Positions 30,001 through 38,694 of a stretch of 64,000 nucleotides of DNA are shown here, one piece after another. Origin of the DNA: Clostridia bacterium (GTDB taxonomy: Bacteria > Bacillota_A > Clostridia > Oscillospirales > Acutalibacteraceae); assembly GCA_017435305.1 (NCBI GenBank), contig JAFSFH010000013.1, forward strand, positions 12,438 through 76,437. Reading direction: 5' to 3'. The first letter of the stretch is position 1; every line of letters starts with the position of its first letter. The translations under genes and the position numbers were made by a program. The notes under the pieces are model-generated. The model saw only the letters and a list, made by a program, of their open reading frames with translations. It ran no database searches and was not told where the DNA came from.

Positions 30001-31805
30001 GCGAGGCTCTGGCTCAGTACGTTAAGGTTGAGCCTCAGACCGAGTACGTCATCCTGTTCTACACCAAGCGCCTGAGCGGCAAGGGTGTGTGGAACCTGAA
30101 TCTGATGGATGGCGACACCATCAACACCACCAACAAGAACATCCCCGTTTCTAAGGATAGTAAGCTGTGGTTCGACCACGAGACCAAGAACGAGTGGGTT
30201 GAGCACCGCATCGAGTTTAACTCCGGTGACGTGACCAAGGCCTTCGTTAAGTTCAGTCCCGAGTCGACCGATTCCGGCACCTATCTGGTGGACTACGTGG
30301 GTATGTGGGTGAGAGGCAACGAGCCCTCTCCCGACGATCCCGATAATCCCATCGTTCCTCCCGCTTCTCCCATGTATATGACCTCCTACGGTGTGCTGCA
30401 CAACCGCCCCGAGTATGAGGAGGACAACGTGCTGGAGAACGCTGACTTTGAGTCCAGCGGCGGTCAGTGGAAGGACGGCTTTACCGATGACACCGTGTCT
30501 GTCGTTAAGGATAAGACCACCCTGTCCGGTAATAAGAGCCTGTTCTTCGATACCTCCGATAAGGAGTCCGAGACCAAGCTGATCTTCTGGTTAGACGTGG
30601 AGCCCGAGACCGAATACGTATTCTCCACCTGGCTGAAGGGTGCGTTCCTGTCGGATGACAACCGCGGTCTGGCCACCATCGGCGTGGTTAAGCCGGACGG
30701 CACCTTCCTGGCCGACTATGTTGAGAACGACATTAAGCGCTTCCTGAATGGCGAGCGCCAGATCGTTCCCACCGCTTGGGATAACGAGTGGCACCTGCGT
30801 AGCGTGGAGTTCAACTCCGGCGAAGAGGGTAAGGTCGGTATCGCTATTGCGGGTACCGGTTCTCAGATGTGGATCGACGATATGGCCCTGTATAAGGCCA
30901 CGGCGGGTGTACAGTACGTATCTCCCAATGCCGGCGGTAACGTCGCTTTGGACTTCGCTATTGACACCTACACCTGCCAGGATGAGGATAGCCTGATCCC
31001 CGATCCCAACTTCGACACCAAGGATAAGTCCGGTTTCTGGGCGGACAGCTACGGCTGGCGCAACGGATTCCTGACCTTCGAGGAGAACGAGTATGAGTAC
31101 GGTACTTCTCTGAAGTATACCGCCACCGAGGAGAACGCTCCTCTGTCCATCATCAAGACCATTAAGGTTAAGCCCAACACCGAGTATACCTTCTCTCTGG
31201 ATCTGAAGATCATCGAGGATGGTTGGGGTAAGCTGGTGCTGATGGATGGCAAGAAGCGTAATCCCGTCAACTTTACGGAGATCACCTTCGATTCCTTCGC
31301 CTACGATGCCGATTCCGCTTACTACGGCTGGTTCACCACCGCCTGTAAGTTTGACACCGACGTATACGATGAGATCTCCATCGCGGTGGTGGATGACGGC
31401 GGTATTGTTCTGATGGACAATATGCGTCTGTATGAGAGCAGCAATGGCGACTCCAGCGTATCCGATGCCTTCGTACCGCCTCCGGAGGAGGAGTCGGATG
31501 ACTGGTACGGCGACGACTGGTACGAGGACGAACCCATCGAAGACGAACCCATCGAGGACGTGATCATCGATACTCCCGTGGAGCCCGAGACTCCCGGCGG
31601 TGACGGCGACTCCAAGCCTGTGGATAACAGCTCTACCTTCCTGCCGCTGATTATCGGTGGCTCTGCCCTGGCTCTGGCCGGTGGCGTGGTGCTGGTCATC
31701 ATCCTGGTGAAGAAGAAAAAGAAAGCCGCCCCCGTGGATGCCGCCGCTGCGGCTGCTCCCGAGGCTGCTGAGGCTGCCGAGCCCACCCCCGAGGAGAACG
31801 CGTAA
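27087..31805 (+). CDS. Giant membrane-anchored protein with about nine carbohydrate-binding-like modules
   Basis: A 1572-residue surface protein. Signal peptide 1-32; about nine jelly-roll modules of 130-170 residues start near residues 35, 187, 333, 486, 630, 780, 928, 1113 and 1300. Most open with an N-G-D-F/L-E-x-G pattern and close with a V/I-D-D segment, as in CBM4/9/22-type modules. Modules 1 and 3, and 4 and 5, are near-duplicates. A Glu/Asp/Pro-rich spacer (about 1460-1515) leads to one membrane helix (about 1518-1541) and a KKKKK stop-transfer with an Ala/Glu-rich cytoplasmic tail. No enzyme domain or sortase motif is seen. It probably holds polysaccharide at the cell surface for the co-transcribed hydrolase (AAGGAGG start, 15-base gap). 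Some modules may bind proteins and not glycan. Confidence 0.75.
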   Translation: MFKMNMKKALALLASLLMLCTLIPLSAILATADVNNLVVNGDFENGTNGWAVNAGASIAGGDTHAGSGALRMENPSAWGEAATQVVAVEANTKYTLTWYSKRVSGNGAFDLFIMNNNGYANLDREGANWMNETSGNWVKNECVVSTGTATQVLLKWSCEVANAGVILVDDLTMVKVGGAPDAPDVDDTVMNMDFEDGVAVFTPGSVVSDGSNCLKWTATGGWSATYRTVTGVQKNTEYTITFKAKGSVAGAMGITIQSGDWGAFYNGPTFDVTTAWKEYTLTTNVENIPTSSGSILFKFQDVGVAMDLYVDDLVMVKKGSEPDVPDIPDVPGTNVVVNGDFENGINGWNLAATALVVGDDTHAGNGALKLENPTAWGEAATQVVTVEPNTEYTITWYTKRVSGNGAFNLFTMNNNGYANLTTVSGQNWMNETSGNWVKNEYVVNTGDATQVLLKWSCEAANAGVIYIDDLIMVKAGEEPVIPPATGNLIVNGDLETGEVAPWDNLWGSNTVSIVEGHNSSNALNVISGTWKHVRQKVTVEPNTDYVLTAWSKGAVDMTLLVKDGADSVNVAQAGFGSGSDWTKTSVEFNSAGYTELYVGVMGNTDSSVGTFDDFELVKKEDEPVPPPATGDLIVNGDLETGEVDPWENVWGASTVSIVAGRDSSSALNVISGTWKVVRQKVTVEPNTDYVYSVWSKDAVEMTLLVKDGADTANVAQAGIGSSSDWTKTSVEFNSGSYTEIYVGVMGNTDSSVGTFDDFELTVKGDEPDEPDQPDVPTYPTELINGDFENGTEGWAVNGSCASNSTDAHKGASALQLDNPSAWSEAALQAVSVQKNTNYVITWYAKRVSGTGAFNLILMNDKNDNYSVDGQNWMNETSGDWTKYKVVLATGENTVIKFKFTNEAANPGVILIDDVSMIIEGSEPVDPTGNLIKNGSFEDGRDEWNWGGDSVLYKDDYYEGSQSAKLSHSAQWGEALAQYVKVEPQTEYVILFYTKRLSGKGVWNLNLMDGDTINTTNKNIPVSKDSKLWFDHETKNEWVEHRIEFNSGDVTKAFVKFSPESTDSGTYLVDYVGMWVRGNEPSPDDPDNPIVPPASPMYMTSYGVLHNRPEYEEDNVLENADFESSGGQWKDGFTDDTVSVVKDKTTLSGNKSLFFDTSDKESETKLIFWLDVEPETEYVFSTWLKGAFLSDDNRGLATIGVVKPDGTFLADYVENDIKRFLNGERQIVPTAWDNEWHLRSVEFNSGEEGKVGIAIAGTGSQMWIDDMALYKATAGVQYVSPNAGGNVALDFAIDTYTCQDEDSLIPDPNFDTKDKSGFWADSYGWRNGFLTFEENEYEYGTSLKYTATEENAPLSIIKTIKVKPNTEYTFSLDLKIIEDGWGKLVLMDGKKRNPVNFTEITFDSFAYDADSAYYGWFTTACKFDTDVYDEISIAVVDDGGIVLMDNMRLYESSNGDSSVSDAFVPPPEEESDDWYGDDWYEDEPIEDEPIEDVIIDTPVEPETPGGDGDSKPVDNSSTFLPLIIGGSALALAGGVVLVIILVKKKKKAAPVDAAAAAAPEAAEAAEPTPEENA

Positions 31806-31836
31806 GACACCGTCTTAAACGTCGTATAACCTAATT

Positions 31837-31875
31837 AAAAACCGGCAAGGAGTTTGCTCCTTGCCGGTTTTCTTT
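31837..31875. terminator. Bidirectional rho-independent terminator
   Basis: AAAACCGGCAAGGAG and CTCCTTGCCGGTTTT around TTTG, between the convergent scaffold-like gene and the - strand AraC gene. Confidence 0.9.
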
Positions 31876-31921
31876 TGCCGTAAAAACAGCCCTCTGCCGC
31901 GAAAATGGCAGAGGGCTTACG

Positions 31922-32848
31922 TTAGCTGTTTAGTTCATAGGTTTCCGAGATCTCGGTTACCGGCTCGCTTTGGTTGCGCTTCGCTTTGTTCTGCTGCTGA
32001 TACTCCTTGGGGGTGATGCCGTATTTCTTACGGAATACCGAGATGAAGTAGGAGGCGGCAGAGAAGCCGGACTGGGCCGAGATGGTCTCAATGTTCAGGT
32101 TGGGGTTCTCCAGTAGCTTGACGGCGTATTGGAGCCGCAGATCGGATATCATCTGCATGCAGGTGGTGCCGGTGGCCTGCTTAAACAGGAGGGCCAGATG
32201 GTTGGGGGAGACGTGAGCTTTTTCGCCCAGTTCCTGCATGGAGATCTTTTTGCGGAAGTTGTAGAATATATACTGTAGGGTCTGGTGCACCACCGGATTG
32301 GCGGCGGTGTAGGAGGCGAAGCGGTTCTCGTTCTGACGGCTTTCGCGGATGATGGTCAGGCATAGATAGGACAGCATCAGCTGAATGCTCAGGCTCTGGG
32401 TGTTATTCACCTCAAAGCAGTGGAGCAGCTCATTGAGTTGGGTCAGCAGACGGCTGAATTCGGCATCGTTGAAATGGATGGAGTGTACGTGGTCGTGCTG
32501 CAACAGCAGATCCCGCACCTCACCAAAGATAGCCTGCTCGTCGAATCGGAGATGTACCACATGCAGGTCGGTGCCGGGGTCGGGGATCAGCGCGTGAATG
32601 TCCATGGGGGTCAGCAGATAGGCACATCCCTCCGACAGGGGATAGTTGGTGCCGTTGTACTGATGGGTGCCGGTGCCGTCCAGCACGATCTCGATCTCGA
32701 AGTAATCGTGCCAGTGGAGCTCGCGGCTTTGTTGCCACCAGTCCTTAACGATGCGCTCATCAATGGCCAGGAAGAATGGATTCTGCATACGATACATATA
32801 TCCCTGGTCAGCAGAAATAAAATGGGATTTGATCATGCCGTCGCTCAT
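31922..32848 (-). CDS. AraC family transcriptional regulator
   Basis: A 308-residue regulator. Residues about 40-130 match the cupin-like sugar-sensing domain (HWHDYFEIEIVLDGTGTH, then LLTPMDIHAL). The C-terminal 100 residues hold the double helix-turn-helix: MQELGEKAHVSPNHLALLF and the second helix-turn-helix with FSAASYFISVFRKKYGITPKEY, the AraC signature. GGGAGG lies 6 bases before the ATG. It is transcribed in the same direction as, and downstream of, the giant gene at 33082 but separated from it by a terminator and its own promoter. The target is probably one of the flanking surface-protein or hydrolase operons; this is inference from position. Confidence 0.9.
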   Translation of the reverse strand: MSDGMIKSHFISADQGYMYRMQNPFFLAIDERIVKDWWQQSRELHWHDYFEIEIVLDGTGTHQYNGTNYPLSEGCAYLLTPMDIHALIPDPGTDLHVVHLRFDEQAIFGEVRDLLLQHDHVHSIHFNDAEFSRLLTQLNELLHCFEVNNTQSLSIQLMLSYLCLTIIRESRQNENRFASYTAANPVVHQTLQYIFYNFRKKISMQELGEKAHVSPNHLALLFKQATGTTCMQMISDLRLQYAVKLLENPNLNIETISAQSGFSAASYFISVFRKKYGITPKEYQQQNKAKRNQSEPVTEISETYELNS

Positions 32849-32880
32849 GGGTTGCCTCCCTAAAAAGAAATACAGACATT

Positions 32881-32908
32881 ATTATATCAATTTTTCCCTA
32901 AAAAGCAA
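32881..32908 (-). promoter_or_regulatory. SigmaA promoter of the AraC gene
   Basis: On the - strand TTGCTT (32908-32903), a 16-base spacer and TATAAT (32886-32881), about 32 bases upstream of the AraC start. Confidence 0.6.
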
Positions 32909-33020
32909 TAGTTTTATTATAATTTTATCTAAAAAAACCAGAAAATAATGAAATATTGAAAAATCGGCTGTATGTTTTCCTTGTCGAACGTGCTGTAAAG
33001 CCCTTTCGCTTCACAGCAGA

Positions 33021-33059
33021 AATGCCCCCGACAATGGGCATCCATTGTCGGGGGCATTG
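33021..33059 (-). terminator. Rho-independent terminator
   Basis: AATGCCCCCGACAATGG paired with CCATTGTCGGGGGCATT around GCAT, just after the stop of the 33082-37524 gene. No long T run on the - strand, but the stem is very strong. Confidence 0.75.
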
Positions 33060-33081
33060 TTCGATTTTGCTCGCGGGCGAT

Positions 33082-36000
33082 TTATTCGCCGGTGTATTCC
33101 TCGTCCTTGTTGTAGCCAACAATGCGGGAGGACTCGTACACGCGCTCATCATCAAAGGTGTAGCCGCTCTCGTCGATGGAGTTGGCTATACCGGCGGACT
33201 TCAGGTTGTGCACGCCGTCCTTGTCGTAGCGGGTGATGATCACGTCGCCATTCTCCTGGATGCGGAAGGCACACATGGTCAGAGCGGTGTCTACGCCGGT
33301 ACCGTTGGTGCCGTAAGAGGAGACGTAACCGAAGTTCATATAGGTGAATTTCAGCTCGGTCTCAATGGGGGCGTTCCGGTAGTTGGTGTGATCCGGCACC
33401 ACAATGGTCTCGCCCTTGGGCACGTAGACGGCGGCGCCGCCCAGATAGTCGTCGTAACCACTGCCGTGGTTGTGGCCAATCAAGAAGATGATGTTCAGAC
33501 CGGCCTCGCTGGCAGCGTTCAGGGCGTCCACCACATACTTAGCACTGGCACCCATGCCGTCTTTCGCGGTACGAGCATTGTAGTGCAGCGGGATGTGGCT
33601 GGTGACGAAGATGGGCTTGTTGCCCCAGCCGCTGGCCAACTTCTCGTTGAAGTAAGCGGTCAGGTCCTCGGCTGCCTTCTGGCCGCCGCCACCATAGCAG
33701 TTGTAGTTATCCTCGTGGAGGATAAACACGCCATAGGGAGCGTTGGGGTTGTCGTTGTTGCCATAGGGAGGCAGCAGATCGATGCCGGCGGCATCGTGGT
33801 TGCCCTGGGTGTAGTATTTGTCAAAGTTGACGGTGTCGGTAATGACGCTGTCAAACAGGTTCAGACCTGCGTTACTGTCGTCAAAGTCGCTGCCCAGCGT
33901 GATGGTATAGTCACCACCGAACAGCAGACCGTCGAACATACCGTAGCCGGTGTTGTTCTTCACAGAATCGGTCAGACCCTTCAGTACAGCCAGACCGTCC
34001 TCGGTGCTGCCGTAATACTGATAGTCAGAACCGGAAATCAGCACTACCTCGGACAGGTCGGTTACCTTGTCGGGGCTTGCATAGGCGTGGACAGCAGCAC
34101 GACGCATATCGTACTCCTCGGTACCCACAAACGCGGCGTTGTACTCCACCAGATCCAGGCTCTCGCCGCCGGTCAGGGTCAGGAACCAGGTCAGAGAGGC
34201 AGTGTATTCTTGCTCGTTGGCGTCGGCAATCTGCACGGTGGCCAGGTTGTCCAGAGCGGTGTCCACAGCCACAGCGTCGTCGTACAGCCACACCTTGGCG
34301 GTGGATTCGGTCTTGTTGTCTTCCGCCCAAGCCAGATCGGCATCGTTGGCGACAACGATGTACTGCCAACGCTCGTCGGCAATGACGGTATCGGCGTCAC
34401 AGCCGGTGGTGGTCCACTGGCCGTTGTCGTCGTTCTTGCGATAGGTGCCGTCGATGTAGCTGCCCAGGATAACCTGGTCATAATCGGCATCCTTCAGTAT
34501 ATCGTACAGATAGCTGTCGACGCCGTCGGTCTCACCAACGGTCAGCAGGCGCACGGCACGGCGGGTGCTGTCCACGCCGGCATAGTTGTTGTGGGCGATG
34601 TCACCGTAGACGGTGACCTGCTCGCCGTTCAGCTCGTAGATGTAATAGGGACGGGCATAGATCTCGGTTTCGGTGGCGTGATCGGGGATGTTGATGATAC
34701 GCACCGCAAAGGTGATGGAACCGTCGCTCAGATCCAGCAGATACTTGGCATTGACGTCGATGGTCTTCTTGTCGTCCACGTTTTCGTGGGTCATATCGCC
34801 GGTACCGATGGTCTCCTGGTTGGTGACGATGGCGCCGGAGCCCACCAGTGTGCCCAGTGTGTCGTTGTGCTTAAACAGCTTGATGGAGCCCTGGTTGGCA
34901 ACCAGCTGGTTACCATTCACCACCTGAGCGCCCTCTACGGCCACGTTAAAGCGGAAGGCCAGACCACGGCTGTCATCGGCGGTATCGCGGATGCTGGTTT
35001 CGCCGCCGGACAGTACCTCGGCGCGGTTGCCGCTGTTGGACAGGTCGATCACCATCACGTCGTCCACGTAGAGCTCGTCGGTGGTGCCCTTGCCGGAACC
35101 GTTGAAGTGGAGGTAGGCTGTGGTGCCATCCGCCACAAAGGTGGTCTCGTACTTGGTCCAGATGCTCGCACTCAACCAAGCAGTTTGAGTGTTGACCTTG
35201 TTGGAATCTCTCAGAGAGAAGTTCATACCGTTGGAGACAGCACGATACCAGAAAGAGAGCTGATAGGTGCGGCCTTCCACAACGGACAACTGCTGATCCA
35301 GGGTGCCGTTCCAGTCGCCGGGGCCCTTGATGCTGACGCCGTAGCTACCGTTACGGGCAGCAGAGGAGGAAACGGCGGTGGACTGATATTTGGTCCAGCC
35401 ATTCAGGTTGCCGGTCTCGAAGTCGCCGTTGGTGGACAGATTTTCGACGGCTATCTCTTCCTTTTCCAAGGAGATGTCGTCGACGATAGCAGAGCCGCCG
35501 GTGTTGCCGGCCATCACACCTACGTAAATGCTGGTGTATTCGCCGGTGTTAAAGGTGACACTGTATTTCTTCCACTCAGAGCCGGAGCCCAGGGAAATCT
35601 GGGCGATGTTGGTGGTGTCGCCGCCGTCCTTCACCAGGAAGGAAGCGGAGGAGGCGTCCTTGGCCCAGCCGGTCAGCGTGTAGTTGGTGTTGGCCTGAAC
35701 CGACACCTTCTGACGGGTCTGGTTCCACTGACCGCCCTGGAAGTTCAGGGCATAGGAGCCGGTATGACCGGCGGTCATAGACAAGGTGCAGGCGCCGTAC
35801 AGGTTGGTCCAGCCGGTGGTGTCGCCGGTTTCAAAGTCGCCGTTTTGCAGCACGTTGTTGGAACCCTTCAACAGGACGGCGCTGTCGACGATGGCCGTGG
35901 CGTCGGCTTGGCTACCCATAACGCTGACGTAGATGCTGCTGTAATCACCGGAGTTAAACTTGATGGTATACTTGGTCCAGTCGGTGCCGGTAAGAGCGGC

Positions 36001-37524
36001 CTGAGCGACGTTGGTGGTGTCGCCGCCGTCCTTGACCAGCAGTGTCATGTTGCTGGCCGCTTTGGCCCAAATGGTCAGCTCGTAGTCGGTGTTTGCATCC
36101 AGGTTGACCTTCTGGCGCACCATATTCCAGGCGCCGGAGGTGGTGACCTGCAGGCCGTAGGTGCTGTTATAGCCCTCCACGATGGAGGTGGTGCAGTAGC
36201 CGTACAGGTTCTCCCAGCCGGTGATGTCACCGGTGGCAAAGTTGCCGTTGACCAACAGGTTGCCGGTCACGTCGGTCTCGTTCACGCTCGGCTCAGGCTC
36301 GACGGGGGTGTCGGGCTCGGGCTCCTCTTTGCCGTCAGCACGGACCAGCACCACGTCGTCAAAGTAGTACTGACCGGCGTTGGCACGGTAGTTGGAGAAG
36401 ATAATGTTGGGGTTGGTGTTGTTACCGCTATTGAAGGGGATCTGCACCTCAATCCACTTGTTGTACAGAGCGGCGTTGGTGATGGTGAAGCGCACACGGG
36501 TGCTGGAGGAGCTGTCTACCGTCTTGACCTCGATGCCGTTGGAGACCACGGCGGAGGTGCTGTAGGTAGCGCTGTTGTCGCCCACGGTCACCCACCAGCC
36601 GGGGTTGGTGCCGCTGGCGGCATAGGTATACATCTTATAGGTCAGGATGTAGTCGGTGTTGGCGCTCATATTGACGGCCTGCTGGAACATATGGACAGAG
36701 CCGCCGGTCTCGTTGGTCTGCATCACCTTGCCCTGACCAGCGCCGGTGGGATCCTCAACCACACCGATGGTGGACACCAGGTTGGTCCAGTTCTCGTTGC
36801 CGGCCTCAAAGTCGCCGTTCTTCAGCATATTGTAGTCGGCGGGAGCATCGGGCAGCTCCGGATCGACAGGGGTATCGGGATCTTCGCCCTCTACGGTGCC
36901 GCCGTTGACGTTGTTGGGGCCTTCGATGGTGATGTCGTCGAAATAATACTGACCGGCACCGGTGCGGTAGTTGTCAAAACGGAACTCAACAGAGGTGTTG
37001 GAGCCGGTGTTGTAGGGGATGGCAACCTCGACCCACTTGTTGGTGTTGGTGGTTACGTTCAGACGCACACGGGTGCTGGAACTGCTGGACACCGTCTGAG
37101 CCGTCAGACCGGTCACAGCAGAGGTGCTGTAGGTGGCGGTGTTGTCACCAATGGTGACCCAGAAGGCCGCATTGGAGGCGGTGGAATAGCAATAGACCTT
37201 GAATTTCAGCACAAGGTCAGTGTTCTCCTCTACGGTCACAACCTGATTAAACATCAGGTCACAGCCTAAACTGCTCGAGGTATAGGTAGAGTTGGTGTGC
37301 ATTACCTTACCGTGACCGGAGTCGGTGGGGTCATCCACCACTTCGGTGATGGTGTCTGCGTCGTTGTGCATGGTCCAGTTGGCCGTGCCGGCTTCGAAGT
37401 CGCCGTTGTAGAAGTAGCCGTCGTAGTTCACACTAGCGGCGCTGACCAAACCGGACAGCGGCACCACCATCATCAGCATCAAAACCGACAACAGCAATGC
37501 CAGAGATTTGCGGAATTGCTTCAT
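33082..37524 (-). CDS. Secreted protein: five binding modules, GLAF/ARPYY module, decayed SGNH domain, calcineurin-like phosphoesterase
   Basis: A 1480-residue exported protein (signal peptide 1-30; AAGGAGG before the ATG). Five jelly-roll modules start near residues 37, 232, 420, 555 and 695. The shared module follows: GLAFRF near 850 and ARPYY near 956. Where the paralogues have a DUF4886 domain this protein has a shortened relative (about 985-1150) in which the nucleophile motif GNSFS reads GETDG and the DGYHL motif is gone, so it cannot act as an SGNH hydrolase. The last domain (about 1155-1440) is calcineurin-like: GSDYQ, GGDY, GNHDAA, SHIPLH and GHNHGSGYD. It is divergent from the AraC gene at 37768, a likely regulator. 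Probably acts on phospho-substrates outside the cell; substrate unknown. Confidence 0.72.
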   Translation of the reverse strand: MKQFRKSLALLLSVLMLMMVVPLSGLVSAASVNYDGYFYNGDFEAGTANWTMHNDADTITEVVDDPTDSGHGKVMHTNSTYTSSSLGCDLMFNQVVTVEENTDLVLKFKVYCYSTASNAAFWVTIGDNTATYSTSAVTGLTAQTVSSSSSTRVRLNVTTNTNKWVEVAIPYNTGSNTSVEFRFDNYRTGAGQYYFDDITIEGPNNVNGGTVEGEDPDTPVDPELPDAPADYNMLKNGDFEAGNENWTNLVSTIGVVEDPTGAGQGKVMQTNETGGSVHMFQQAVNMSANTDYILTYKMYTYAASGTNPGWWVTVGDNSATYSTSAVVSNGIEVKTVDSSSSTRVRFTITNAALYNKWIEVQIPFNSGNNTNPNIIFSNYRANAGQYYFDDVVLVRADGKEEPEPDTPVEPEPSVNETDVTGNLLVNGNFATGDITGWENLYGYCTTSIVEGYNSTYGLQVTTSGAWNMVRQKVNLDANTDYELTIWAKAASNMTLLVKDGGDTTNVAQAALTGTDWTKYTIKFNSGDYSSIYVSVMGSQADATAIVDSAVLLKGSNNVLQNGDFETGDTTGWTNLYGACTLSMTAGHTGSYALNFQGGQWNQTRQKVSVQANTNYTLTGWAKDASSASFLVKDGGDTTNIAQISLGSGSEWKKYSVTFNTGEYTSIYVGVMAGNTGGSAIVDDISLEKEEIAVENLSTNGDFETGNLNGWTKYQSTAVSSSAARNGSYGVSIKGPGDWNGTLDQQLSVVEGRTYQLSFWYRAVSNGMNFSLRDSNKVNTQTAWLSASIWTKYETTFVADGTTAYLHFNGSGKGTTDELYVDDVMVIDLSNSGNRAEVLSGGETSIRDTADDSRGLAFRFNVAVEGAQVVNGNQLVANQGSIKLFKHNDTLGTLVGSGAIVTNQETIGTGDMTHENVDDKKTIDVNAKYLLDLSDGSITFAVRIINIPDHATETEIYARPYYIYELNGEQVTVYGDIAHNNYAGVDSTRRAVRLLTVGETDGVDSYLYDILKDADYDQVILGSYIDGTYRKNDDNGQWTTTGCDADTVIADERWQYIVVANDADLAWAEDNKTESTAKVWLYDDAVAVDTALDNLATVQIADANEQEYTASLTWFLTLTGGESLDLVEYNAAFVGTEEYDMRRAAVHAYASPDKVTDLSEVVLISGSDYQYYGSTEDGLAVLKGLTDSVKNNTGYGMFDGLLFGGDYTITLGSDFDDSNAGLNLFDSVITDTVNFDKYYTQGNHDAAGIDLLPPYGNNDNPNAPYGVFILHEDNYNCYGGGGQKAAEDLTAYFNEKLASGWGNKPIFVTSHIPLHYNARTAKDGMGASAKYVVDALNAASEAGLNIIFLIGHNHGSGYDDYLGGAAVYVPKGETIVVPDHTNYRNAPIETELKFTYMNFGYVSSYGTNGTGVDTALTMCAFRIQENGDVIITRYDKDGVHNLKSAGIANSIDESGYTFDDERVYESSRIVGYNKDEEYTGE

Positions 37525-37706
37525 AGTGTTTCCTCCTTATGGTTTGTTGCGAGCGGATTCCCTTTATCCGCTCTTACGTTTCGCTATTATCATTATATAC
37601 CATATCAATAGTTACAAAAAGGAACAAAACATCATAAAACGAGCACAAAACATTAGAAATAGGGGCATTAAACCCACAAAAATAGATACAAAGCAAAACT
37701 TTTGTA

Positions 37707-37735
37707 TTGACAGCGTTTTTGGGGACAGGTATAGT
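37707..37735 (+). promoter_or_regulatory. SigmaA promoter of the second AraC gene
   Basis: TTGACA (37707-37712), a 17-base spacer and TATAGT (37730-37735), about 33 bases before the ATG. It lies in the 243-base divergent region shared with the giant - strand gene; a TATAAT-like box on the - strand occurs near 37595-37600 but without a clear -35. Confidence 0.75.
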
Positions 37736-37767
37736 ATATATAAAGGAATAAATAAGTAGGTGAGGAT

Positions 37768-38622
37768 ATGTACGTATATCGTGGTGATTTAGGTAACTAC
37801 GTGGACGCTGTGGTGGATATGACCAAGCCCATAATGGTTACCTCGGTGGGCAACATTCGCCCGCGAAGCGCTAAGGAATTTTTTACCACCCGTCCGGAGG
37901 GGCGGAAGGACTATCAGCTCATATACGTGGCGGACGGCTGCATCCATTTCGATTATCGGTCAGAGGAGCGGGTGGTGGAAAAGGGGCATATGGTGCTCTT
38001 TTATCCCGATGAGCCACAGGAGTATATTATGTATTCCAAGGAAAAGGCAGAATTCTATTGGGTGCATTTCACCGGCTATGATGTGGAGCGCCTGCTGACC
38101 CAATGGGGGATACCGCGGGATCGGCGTGTATTCTGGGTGGGTCTGGCCTCCGACTATCGCTGGCTGTTCTATCAGATGATTCGCGAATTGCAGAATCGGC
38201 ACGCTCACTTTGAGGAACTGACCGCTATGAATCTGCAGCACCTGTTTCTGTTGATACATCGATATCTCGGCGGCGTCGAGGACAGCACCAAGGGCTTTCA
38301 TGGCGAGATCATTCAGGCGCTGACCTGGTTTGATCGCCATTGGCGGGACGACATATCCATTGAGGATTACGCCGCCCACAACCGTATCTCTGCCTGTTGG
38401 CTTCGGCAGAAGTTTAAGCAGTATACCGGCACCACACCGATGCAGCACATTATTTCCCTGCGCATCACCAACGCCATCAACCTGATGGAGAATACCGACT
38501 ACAACATCACCCAGATCGCGGAGGCGGTGGGGTACGATAACCCGGCTTATTTCCGTCGCCTGTTTCACAAGCATACCGGAATGTCCCCCACGGAGTATCG
38601 GAAACAGTTAGGAAAAAAATAA
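37768..38622 (+). CDS. AraC family transcriptional regulator
   Basis: A 284-residue regulator. An N-terminal AraC-type binding domain covers about residues 20-150 (TTRPEGRKDYQLIYVADG, then HMVLFYPDEPQEY and FYWVHFTGYDVE). The C-terminal half has both helix-turn-helix units: ISIEDYAAHNRISACWLRQKF and ITQIAEAVGYDNPAYFRRLF, ending GMSPTEYRK. AGGTGAGG precedes the ATG. It is the only clear + strand gene in the right half of the window and faces the promoters of the giant surface-protein genes. Control of those genes is the natural hypothesis but is unproven. Confidence 0.9.
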   Translation: MYVYRGDLGNYVDAVVDMTKPIMVTSVGNIRPRSAKEFFTTRPEGRKDYQLIYVADGCIHFDYRSEERVVEKGHMVLFYPDEPQEYIMYSKEKAEFYWVHFTGYDVERLLTQWGIPRDRRVFWVGLASDYRWLFYQMIRELQNRHAHFEELTAMNLQHLFLLIHRYLGGVEDSTKGFHGEIIQALTWFDRHWRDDISIEDYAAHNRISACWLRQKFKQYTGTTPMQHIISLRITNAINLMENTDYNITQIAEAVGYDNPAYFRRLFHKHTGMSPTEYRKQLGKK

Positions 38623-38626
38623 AAAG

Positions 38627-38669
38627 AAACATCCCCCGACAACGGATTTCCGTTGTCGGGGGATGTTTT
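38627..38669. terminator. Bidirectional rho-independent terminator
   Basis: AAACATCCCCCGACAACGG paired with CCGTTGTCGGGGGATGTTT around ATTT, with an A-rich left flank and TTTA on the right, between the convergent AraC gene and the 38695-43158 gene. Confidence 0.9.
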
Positions 38670-38694
38670 AGGTTATGTTACCGCACAGGCTGAA

